Shown piece by piece: positions 7,332-12,953 of a stretch of DNA of 12,953 nucleotides. Position numbers and translations under genes: made by a program. The notes beneath the pieces are model-generated. The model had not been told where the DNA came from and searched no databases. It was given only the letters and a program-made list of their open reading frames with translations. Position 1 is the stretch's first letter; every line of letters begins with the position of its first letter. Origin of the DNA: Thermotogae bacterium (lineage in GTDB: Bacteria > Thermotogota > Thermotogae > Thermotogales > DSM-5069); the NCBI GenBank assembly GCA_003641785.1, contig QNAO01000007.1:1-12953 (forward strand), written 5' to 3'.

Positions 7332-7990
7332 GAGCGTTTGTTGTCGTGATTTGCCTGATATTTGTCTTTGGAGTGCTTTTGACTCAGGATCTTGAGGGAC
7401 CGCCAGATGAAGTAAGTGCCGCTGAAATTATAGCTGTTGAATCGGGTGCTGCGAATGCCACCACTGGAATCTATCTTGCCAACAGAGTCTATGACACGCT
7501 GTTTGAAATTTTAGTCTTTTCTGTAGCGACTATTGGAGTGAGTTTTTACACCAGGTTTCTTGGTGATTTTGAAGAAAAGAGTCACGTCGTGGATAGTGCG
7601 GTGGTTACAACAGGAAGACTAATAGCTTTATTAGCCATGTTATCGGGTTTTTACTTAGCCTTTTGGGGCCATTTAAGCCCCGGTGGAGGATTTGCCGCAG
7701 GCGTTGCAGGAGGAACAGCTCTTTTGTTGGTGGCTTTGACGAGCAGTTTTGAAAATATGGAGCGTTCCTTCGAAAGAGTCCATGCGGTTGTACTGGAGAA
7801 AGCAATGACAGCCGTTTTCACGGTTTGTGTTTTGCTGGAGGTCGCCGGCTGCTCTGTACCAACAGGTAAAGTCGGCAGTCTTCTAAGCGGTGGATTGATC
7901 CCCATTTACAATGTCATAATTTTCGTAAAAGTTACAACGGGAAGCTGGATCATAGTTTATTCCTTCATCAAACACAGAGGACTTCTGTAG
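7328..7990 (+). CDS. mrpB: Fused MbhE-like (MrpA C-terminal) and MrpB antiporter subunit
   Basis: 220 aa combining two subunits that are separate in archaeal Mbh complexes. Residues 1-75 match MbhE, the last part of MrpA: a first helix (3-18), then the GAANATTGIYL stretch (40-50) and VYDTLFEILVFSVATIGV (54-71), corresponding to the family's TaIlldyRgfDTlgE pattern. Residues 90-218 match MrpB/MnhB, with four helices, the signature GHLSPGGGFAAG (114-125) and PIYNVIIFVKVTTG (192-205). ATG 7328 overlaps the previous stop (ATGA), with AGGTG seven bases upstream. It is the last gene of the operon. Together with the preceding gene it supplies the complete C-terminal half of MrpA plus MrpB, so the only Mrp module absent is the NuoL-like domain. 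Confidence 0.85.
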   Translation: MRAFVVVICLIFVFGVLLTQDLEGPPDEVSAAEIIAVESGAANATTGIYLANRVYDTLFEILVFSVATIGVSFYTRFLGDFEEKSHVVDSAVVTTGRLIALLAMLSGFYLAFWGHLSPGGGFAAGVAGGTALLLVALTSSFENMERSFERVHAVVLEKAMTAVFTVCVLLEVAGCSVPTGKVGSLLSGGLIPIYNVIIFVKVTTGSWIIVYSFIKHRGLL

Positions 7991-8021
7991 CAACCGGCTT
8001 GGCAAAACAAGAGTGTCAAAA

Positions 8022-8699
8022 TCATTCTTCAGATGTTTCGCCGCACATCAGTGAATTCAAAAAATCCACGATGGCAACGACCTCAGGTGTCATGGGTTGA
8101 TAGCTTTCTAATATCTCACTGGCTGAAACCTCAGCTCCGTAGTAGATTTTGTTCGCCTCATGATCGACTTGTACAGCTGCTCCCTCAAGCGACAAACCTG
8201 CAAAAAAACCTTTTGTAATGGAATACGAGTATATCGATGCCATTAAGCGGTAGTCAGTATCGGCAGATAATCTTCTTCCCAAAGGTCCAGCCGCAACGCT
8301 CACATTACCCCCTAAGGTGAAATTGTCACGTGTGAAACCTCTGATAGCTTCTTCATTCATCAGCACCAAGACTAATGAGGTATTTTGAATACCTACCTGA
8401 GGTCCGAAGCTGAGGCCCGTTAGTTTGACAAAACTCGGACCAAACCACATTTGTGTGGTCGTGTCATACCTCAGCATGAATCCTTCCCCATATTGACCGC
8501 TGATCAGGAACCCCATTTTTAAGAGAGTCGGATAAATCACAATTCCTTGAGCCTGCTTGAGAAGCTCTGTGAAGGCTCTGCTGTCGGGAATGGAAGAAAG
8601 TTCTTTCAGTGTGGAGAGAGCGGAAGTCAAACGCTCCGTGGGGCTTGAGGCCATGGCGATAACTGGAATTATCAGTAATAGCAAAAAGACTCTTTTCAT
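8022..8699 (-). CDS. Exported SYLF-domain (Ysc84-like) protein
   Basis: 225 aa. A signal peptide is visible: Lys2-Arg3, a hydrophobic core at 4-14, and a likely cut after AMA (15-17). The rest matches the SYLF/Ysc84 family: AQGIVIYPTLLKMGFLISGQ (50-69), the WFGPSF segment (85-90), the LSFGPQVG stretch (96-103), AAGPLGR (136-142) and the late motif SYSITKGFFAGLSLEG (158-173). Eukaryotic SYLF proteins bind phosphoinositides; bacterial members are secreted or periplasmic with no settled role, so no function is claimed. ATG 8699 is preferred to an in-frame ATG at 8714 because GGGAGGTG lies just upstream of the former and nothing upstream of the latter. The gene is convergent with the antiporter operon (31 bases between stops) and divergent from the glutamine synthetase gene. 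Confidence 0.85.
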   Translation of the reverse strand: MKRVFLLLLIIPVIAMASSPTERLTSALSTLKELSSIPDSRAFTELLKQAQGIVIYPTLLKMGFLISGQYGEGFMLRYDTTTQMWFGPSFVKLTGLSFGPQVGIQNTSLVLVLMNEEAIRGFTRDNFTLGGNVSVAAGPLGRRLSADTDYRLMASIYSYSITKGFFAGLSLEGAAVQVDHEANKIYYGAEVSASEILESYQPMTPEVVAIVDFLNSLMCGETSEE

Positions 8700-8701
8700 A
8701 C

Positions 8702-8730
8702 TTGCACCTCCCATGTAAATAGCTTATCAT
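8702..8730 (+). promoter_or_regulatory. Candidate sigma-A promoter of the glutamine synthetase gene
   Basis: TTGCAC (8702-8707) and TATCAT (8725-8730) are separated by exactly 17 bases, giving a -35 with a correct TTG core and a -10 with five of six matches. The predicted leader is about 45 bases. On the other strand TATGAT (8732-8727) overlaps the same -10 and could serve the SYLF gene, although no -35 supports it. If both are used, the two promoters would compete for the same DNA. Confidence 0.45.
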
Positions 8731-8780
8731 AGTAATGCTTCAAATTCTTCGATTATCTATGAAAACTTGGAGGTGAAAAT

Positions 8781-10112
8781 ATGTTGGATCTTTTCAACGA
8801 AATAGATAGAAGGGGGTGTAGGTTTGTCGATTTAAAGGTTGTGGACCTGTCAGGACGGTGGAGACATGTGACTCTTCATCGGGAGAGTTTTACAGAGAAG
8901 ATATTAGAGCATGGTGTTGGATTTGATGCTTCTAATCTTGGGTATGCAACTCTTCACAAAAGTGACATGGTTATTGTTCCAGATCCAGATACCCTCTTTT
9001 TTGAAAAAGTAGGTGAAGAGCAAGTCGCGAGCTTTATATGCGATGTCTATGATGCGGACACACTTCAGCCAAATGTGCATGATCCAAGGAGTATCCTCAA
9101 AAACGCGCTCGAAAGCATTTCAGATATCGCCGACGAGGTTTTTCTTTCTCCTGAGTACGAGTTTCATGTTTTTGATGAGGTTAGATATTCCGTTCAGACC
9201 AATCAGATAATACTCGAGGTTAACAGCCCAGAAGGCTTTTGGAATGCCCCTTTTGAAGGTGAATACTTCGTTGGGAGAAAACGTGGCTATCACAGAATTT
9301 ATCCGTTTGATCGATTCATGGAGCTCAGAAATAACATCGTTGAAAAGCTGGAGAATATCGGCATTTCTGTGAAGTATCATCACCACGAAGTTGGAAGCAC
9401 GCAGTTAGAGATTGAAGTCAATCCAACGACGGCTCTTCGCGCAGCGGATGGGGTTCTTCTGGTGAAACACGTTGTTAGGAATGTTGCAGAGAAGCAAGGA
9501 TTTCTTGTTACTTTTATGCCCAAACCCTTGAACGACGAAGCTGGGAATGGTATGCATGTTCACCAATATTTGACGAAGAACGCGGAAAATATTTTTGCCG
9601 GTGAATCCAAGGTCGACGTTTCAGAAAAATGTCTGTCCTATGTATCGGGCTTGTTGTATCATTGTCCCGCTTTGATGGCTTTCACCAACCCGTCGACAAA
9701 TTCTTACCGGAGGCTTGTTCCTGGTTTTGAAGCCCCGACTCACCCTACCTTTGGCTTTGCAGACAGGGGAGCTGCTGTGCGCATACCTGGTTACATCAAG
9801 GAGAAGAAAAACACTCGCATTGAGTTCAGAACGATAGACGCTTCGTGTAACCCCTATCTTGGAATAGCTGCGATGATTCTTGCAGGAATAGACGGAATGA
9901 GGCATCAGATGGAACTCGACAAGATCCATGGAGGCGCTCTTCCCAGTAGTCTCTATGAAGCTGCCGAATCACTTGAAAAAGACAATGATTTTCTGAAAGA
10001 GGCTTTCCCAGAGTCCTTGATTGAGTATTGGATAAAGATGAAGAAAAAGGAACATCAAATGGTAATGGCTATTCCTCACCCAATTGAGTACCAGTTGTAC
10101 TTCGATGTGTAG
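8781..10112 (+). CDS. glnA: Glutamine synthetase family protein, type I-alpha-like (divergent)
   Basis: 443 aa, a full-length GS-I fold: beta-grasp domain (about 13-92) then the catalytic domain. Metal, ATP and glutamate residues by family alignment are present: Glu125/Glu127 in PEYEF, Glu203 in HHE, Glu210, His259 in GMHVH, flap Glu317 in PGFEAP, Arg334 in VRIP, Glu348 and Arg350. It lacks the NLY-type adenylylation motif, so it is not of the adenylylated GS-I-beta type. Several signatures drift: DGSS is DASN (49-52), GSGMH is GNGMH, NPT is NPS, NRSA is DRGA, GPGQ is GSTQ. The canonical T. maritima enzyme I recall keeps DGSS and NRSA, so this is probably a second, divergent GS-like ligase. 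Glutamine synthesis is likely; another amine acceptor is possible. The start has GGAGGTG upstream. The gene is followed closely by the ferredoxin gene, which has its own -10. Confidence 0.85.
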   Translation: MLDLFNEIDRRGCRFVDLKVVDLSGRWRHVTLHRESFTEKILEHGVGFDASNLGYATLHKSDMVIVPDPDTLFFEKVGEEQVASFICDVYDADTLQPNVHDPRSILKNALESISDIADEVFLSPEYEFHVFDEVRYSVQTNQIILEVNSPEGFWNAPFEGEYFVGRKRGYHRIYPFDRFMELRNNIVEKLENIGISVKYHHHEVGSTQLEIEVNPTTALRAADGVLLVKHVVRNVAEKQGFLVTFMPKPLNDEAGNGMHVHQYLTKNAENIFAGESKVDVSEKCLSYVSGLLYHCPALMAFTNPSTNSYRRLVPGFEAPTHPTFGFADRGAAVRIPGYIKEKKNTRIEFRTIDASCNPYLGIAAMILAGIDGMRHQMELDKIHGGALPSSLYEAAESLEKDNDFLKEAFPESLIEYWIKMKKKEHQMVMAIPHPIEYQLYFDV

Positions 10113-10122
10113 CGGTCTGTTG

Positions 10123-10128
10123 TATAAT
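10123..10128 (+). promoter_or_regulatory. Probable -10 element for the ferredoxin gene
   Basis: A perfect TATAAT hexamer lies 11 bases past the glutamine synthetase stop. The 17-base -35 position (CTTCGA) is not consensus. The resulting leader would be about 80 bases, long for this genome, and contains a short open frame whose stop overlaps the ferredoxin start (see findings). Confidence 0.4.
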
Positions 10129-10163
10129 AACATTGAAAGCTCGAAAATGGGGTTGCTGGATAG

Positions 10164-10396
<233 letters not shown>

Positions 10397-10397
<1 letters not shown>

Positions 10398-10426
10398 AAA
10401 AGAGGCGGCCGAGCCGCCTCTTTTTT
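10397..10426 (+). terminator. Rho-independent terminator of the ferredoxin gene
   Basis: The stem AGAGGCGGC (10401-10409) pairs with GCCGCCTCT (10413-10421) around a CGA loop. It is extended by A-T pairs to 13 bp and followed by a run of T. It begins at the last base of the ferredoxin stop codon. The A-run on the left side could make it work in both directions, but there is no minus-strand gene upstream. Confidence 0.93.
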
Positions 10427-10489
10427 CGTTCAATAAAGAGCTTGCGACGATTGTTGAGAAACTTATTAGAACATAAACAATTCTGTTCC

Positions 10490-10518
10490 TTGATATTCCC
10501 TTCCATGAGTAAGATAAT
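10490..10518 (+). promoter_or_regulatory. Sigma-A promoter of dnaA
   Basis: TTGATA (10490-10495) and GATAAT (10513-10518) are separated by exactly 17 bases, each with five of six consensus matches; it is the best promoter in the window. Transcription would start near 10525, leaving a leader of about 65 bases before ATG 10590. The leader begins with a small stem, AACCT (10527-10531) with AGGTT (10540-10544), and DnaA-box-like sequences (see findings). Confidence 0.65.
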
Positions 10519-10589
10519 ATGAAGTGAACCTACCTGATAAGGTTTTCCACTTAACGTCCTTTACAATTCTTTTCTTGAGGAGTAAATCT

Positions 10590-11921
10590 ATGAGAGAGAA
10601 AATACTGGGGGCCATAAAGGGAAAAATAAATCGTCGATCGTGGGAAAACTGGTTCAGCACATTTGATGTTAAAGAGGTGACATCTGACCAGGTTACTTTC
10701 GAGGTGGGCAATCTTTTCATAAAAGAATGGCTCGAAAAAAAGTACGGACCCACCATCTCCAAAGCACTTAAAGAAGTTTTCGAAAAGGATATACCTTTTT
10801 CTATCGTTTACTCATCTGCAACTGAAACTTCTGTCAAAAACATACAAGCCAATGAGCCTCTTGTTAAGAAAAGACCTTTGATAATAACCCCGCTCAATCC
10901 AGGATTTAGCTTTGAGAATTTCGTTGTGGGTCCCAGTAATATGTTTGCCTACAGTACCTGTGTTGAAGTTGCTAAAAAGCCAGGCAAATTTAACCCGGTT
11001 TTTCTCTGTGGAGGAGTTGGCTTAGGTAAGACTCACCTTGTCCAATCCATAGGTCATTACATATTTAGGTATCACCCTGACCTGAGAGTAGTGTATCTCA
11101 CAAGTGAAAGGTTCTTGAATGAACTCGTCGATTCAATAAAGTTGGGAAAAGGTTATGAATTTCGAGAAAAATATCGTACAAAGGTGGATGTTCTGTTGCT
11201 CGATGATGTTCAGTTTTTGATAGGGAAAAAAGGGATTCAGAGTGAGCTCTTCCACACATTTAACGAACTTTACAATGTCGGTAAGCAGATTGTGATCTGC
11301 TCGGACAGAAATCCAAAAGATCTTGAGAAGTTTCAAGATAGGTTGATTTCGCGGTTTCAGATGGGAATTGTGGCTGAAATTGGAAAACCAGATAAAGAAA
11401 TTTGTAAAAAAATTGCCTTGAAGATGATTGAACATGAAAAAGCATCCTTAGATATGGAGATTGTGGAACTCATAGCGGAGCACTTTAGTGATAATATTCG
11501 ACGACTGCGCGGAGCAGTTGTTAAACTCATAGCTTATCAGCAGATGTCTGGCGAGAAAGTGACTCCCTCAGATGCCTACCATATATTGGGAATAAGCTCG
11601 CTTCCACCCAAAATAGGAGCAAAAGAAAGGATTTTCCTTGCTTTGAGTAGCGTTTTTGGAGTATCTCAAGAAGAGATCCTGAGCAGTGCGCGGCGTCGTG
11701 AAGTTGTTAGCGCGCGTCATATAGGTATATACGTTGCAAAAACGTATCTTAAAATGTCCCTAAGAGCTGTGGCTGAGCTTTTTGACAGATCTCATCCAAC
11801 AGTTTCTCACACCGTTAGAAAAATAGATGAGCTCATTGCAAGTGGCAACGTGGTGGTGCGTTCGCAAATTGAAAAAGTTGTCGATCAACTCAGAGCTAAC
11901 GCCCTTGGTCAAAATTCATGA
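10590..11921 (+). CDS. dnaA: Chromosomal replication initiator protein DnaA
   Basis: ATP-dependent origin-binding initiator, 443 aa. Domain I (about 1-75) opens with the typical N-terminal helix containing SWENWF (17-22). Domain II is almost absent, as in Thermotoga. The AAA+ domain III has Walker A GGVGLGKT (141-148), Walker B LLLDD (202-206), the arginine-finger segment FQDRLISRF (248-256) and sensor II DNIRRLRGA (301-309). Domain IV (from about 345) carries the DNA-binding signature, including FDRSHPTVSHTVRKI (398-412). ATG 10590 is chosen for its GAGGAG site seven bases upstream and normal N-terminus; an in-frame GTG at 10524 would add 22 residues with no ribosome site and would lie at the predicted transcript start. 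The 3' end overlaps convergent gpsA by 26 bases. Confidence 0.97.
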   Translation: MREKILGAIKGKINRRSWENWFSTFDVKEVTSDQVTFEVGNLFIKEWLEKKYGPTISKALKEVFEKDIPFSIVYSSATETSVKNIQANEPLVKKRPLIITPLNPGFSFENFVVGPSNMFAYSTCVEVAKKPGKFNPVFLCGGVGLGKTHLVQSIGHYIFRYHPDLRVVYLTSERFLNELVDSIKLGKGYEFREKYRTKVDVLLLDDVQFLIGKKGIQSELFHTFNELYNVGKQIVICSDRNPKDLEKFQDRLISRFQMGIVAEIGKPDKEICKKIALKMIEHEKASLDMEIVELIAEHFSDNIRRLRGAVVKLIAYQQMSGEKVTPSDAYHILGISSLPPKIGAKERIFLALSSVFGVSQEEILSSARRREVVSARHIGIYVAKTYLKMSLRAVAELFDRSHPTVSHTVRKIDELIASGNVVVRSQIEKVVDQLRANALGQNS

Positions 11922-12909
11922 GTTCCTGTAGACGTATTTCAGGTTTCAGTGATCGGTTCATTAGATCCTTCATCGCGTTTTGAACATTTTTCCCTTCATA
12001 CAGTATTTCCTTCACCTGCTGGCAAACCGGCATCTCTATTTTCATTTTTGAGGCAAGTTCAAGAAGAGGTTTTACTGTGTACACTCCTTCTGCCACCATG
12101 GACATGTTTTGAAGTATGTCTTGAAGCTTTTTTCCTCTACCAATCATCTCTCCAACGTATCTATTTCTGCTGTGGCGACTCATACATGTTACTAACAGAT
12201 CTCCAATGCCCGCGAGTCCCATGAAAGTTAGGGGGCTTTGTGCCCCATAAGCTGTTCCAAACTTCACCATTTCATAGAGTCCTCTTGTCATTAATGCCGC
12301 TTTTGCATTATCCCATCCACCCAAGCCATCGAGAATTCCAGCTCCAATTGCGATCACATTCTTTACCGACCCGCAGATCTCAATACCCAGCACATCTGTG
12401 CTCGTGTAAACTCTGAAATATTCGCTGTTCACACTTTTTTGAATTTCTCGACAAAGCTTTTCATTCTTTCCTGCTAAAACAACACTCGTGGGTAACCGCC
12501 TGATAACCTCTTCTGCGTGACTGGGTCCTGAAAGCACGAGATACTCCGCATTTGGAAGAAGGGATTGAACAATTTGGCTGACCGTTCTGTTCTTCCTGTC
12601 TATGCCTTTTGAAAGATTCAAAACTATCTTAGGAATCGTGATTCTTTCTAATACAGACTCAAGATATTTCACGGGTACGGCTAAAACTATAATATCCGAT
12701 TGCGCTACTGTTTCGGTTAAATCCGTGCTTGCACGAAGGAGCTCAGGCAGTCGCGCGTTGCCCAGATACTTTCTATTTGTGTGATACGTGTTTATCTCGT
12801 TGGCAAGATCTTTTCTTCTGGCCCAGATTGCAACCTCGTGTCCGTTCTCAATCAACAATTTTGAGAACGCGGTTCCCCAACTGCCTGCGCCAATAACGCC
12901 GAATCTCAA
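11896..12909 (-). CDS. gpsA: Glycerol-3-phosphate dehydrogenase [NAD(P)+]
   Basis: Reduces dihydroxyacetone phosphate to sn-glycerol-3-phosphate, the backbone for phospholipids; soluble, 337 aa. Seen: the Rossmann loop GAGSWG (7-12), SKGI (100-103), the SGPSHAEE segment (127-134), catalytic Lys183 in GSVKNVIAIGAG, NAKAALMTRG (201-210), GLAGIGDL (231-238), SRNRYVG (247-253) and VAEGVYT (272-278). Length is normal. The start is TTG at 12909, supported by GAGGTG eight bases upstream, by the N-terminus MRFGVIGAG, and by a TTGA overlap with the stop of the gene before it. The last 26 bases lie antisense to the end of dnaA, and no terminator is visible for either gene. Confidence 0.95.
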   Translation of the reverse strand: MRFGVIGAGSWGTAFSKLLIENGHEVAIWARRKDLANEINTYHTNRKYLGNARLPELLRASTDLTETVAQSDIIVLAVPVKYLESVLERITIPKIVLNLSKGIDRKNRTVSQIVQSLLPNAEYLVLSGPSHAEEVIRRLPTSVVLAGKNEKLCREIQKSVNSEYFRVYTSTDVLGIEICGSVKNVIAIGAGILDGLGGWDNAKAALMTRGLYEMVKFGTAYGAQSPLTFMGLAGIGDLLVTCMSRHSRNRYVGEMIGRGKKLQDILQNMSMVAEGVYTVKPLLELASKMKIEMPVCQQVKEILYEGKNVQNAMKDLMNRSLKPEIRLQELMNFDQGR

Positions 12910-12953
12910 CTCTGGATCACCTCAGCAATTTTGAAAACGGATTTCTTCACAGT
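12906..12953 (-). CDS. C-terminal end of an unidentified gene upstream of gpsA (partial)
   Basis: Only 15 codons are visible, encoding TVKKSVFKIAEVIQS and ending in a TGA that overlaps the gpsA TTG start by four bases. It is the only open frame across this edge on the minus strand, and the overlap style matches every other operon junction in the window. Too little is present to name the product; der or plsY often precede gpsA in bacteria, but nothing here confirms either. Confidence 0.5.
   Translation of the reverse strand, partial: TVKKSVFKIAEVIQS

Noticed and set aside
7991..8021. Terminator between the antiporter operon and the convergent SYLF gene.
   Set aside because: The 31-base gap holds no stable inverted repeat followed by T on either strand.
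8700..8714. Five-residue extension of the SYLF protein from an upstream ATG.
   Set aside because: It has no ribosome site. The downstream ATG has GGGAGGTG and starts a clean signal peptide.
8814..8825. The reverse strand reads AAACCTACACCC, 10 of 12 matches to the recalled Thermotoga origin 12-mer.
   Set aside because: It is a single copy inside the glutamine synthetase coding sequence, with no cluster and no AT-rich unwinding region. It is most likely chance.
10427..10589. The gene-free stretch upstream of dnaA as a replication origin.
   Set aside because: It has one good promoter and only two degenerate box-like sequences. An origin should show several close matches beside an AT-rich tract.
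10524..10589. GTG-initiated extension of DnaA by 22 residues.
   Set aside because: It has no ribosome site and lies at the predicted transcript start. ATG 10590 has GAGGAG and the normal DnaA N-terminus.

Overview
The window comes from a thermophilic bacterium of the Thermotogota, most likely Pseudothermotoga or a close relative of Thermotoga. The ferredoxin is 60 residues with one [4Fe-4S] motif plus an extra cysteine pair, the arrangement of Thermotoga maritima ferredoxin. DnaA is a short Thermotoga-type protein (443 aa, almost no domain II). The ferredoxin-dnaA adjacency matches what I recall for T. maritima. Genes are tightly packed, with GGAGGTG-type ribosome sites and many GTG or TTG starts. 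The genus is an inference. No gene-free stretch exceeds 300 bases; the longest is about 190 bases, upstream of dnaA.

Layout. (1) Bases 1-3903, minus strand: an operon uvrB -> inositol-monophosphatase-family gene -> deoxynucleoside kinase -> second deoxynucleoside kinase (cut by the window edge). All junctions overlap by 1-4 bases. (2) Bases 4004-7990, plus strand: a divergent seven-gene operon for a multi-subunit Mrp/Mbh-type cation/proton antiporter, ordered C-D-E-F-G-(DUF4040)-(MbhE+MrpB). It lacks the large NuoL-like half of MrpA, so MrpD is the only large antiporter-type subunit. The DUF4040 subunit carries a C-terminal domain resembling solute-binding proteins. A dyad repeat brackets the operon's -10 element. 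(3) Bases 8022-8699, minus strand: an exported SYLF-domain protein. (4) Bases 8781-11921, plus strand: a divergent type I glutamine synthetase family gene, then ferredoxin with a strong terminator, then dnaA with its own good promoter. (5) Bases 11896-12953, minus strand: gpsA, overlapping the end of dnaA tail to tail by 26 bases, preceded by the last codons of a coupled gene that I cannot identify.

How the genes fit together. The uvrB operon links nucleotide excision repair, deoxynucleoside salvage and inositol phosphate hydrolysis. In Thermotogales the last could serve di-myo-inositol phosphate solute metabolism. The antiporter operon has no hydrogenase or other redox subunits beside it, so it looks like a stand-alone Na+/H+ exchanger. 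The most unusual item is the fusion of an antiporter membrane domain to a binding-protein-like domain, which suggests (inference only) that ion exchange could be gated or sensed by a ligand. Second is the glutamine synthetase homolog, which keeps the catalytic metal and ATP residues but departs from the family around the ammonium pocket.
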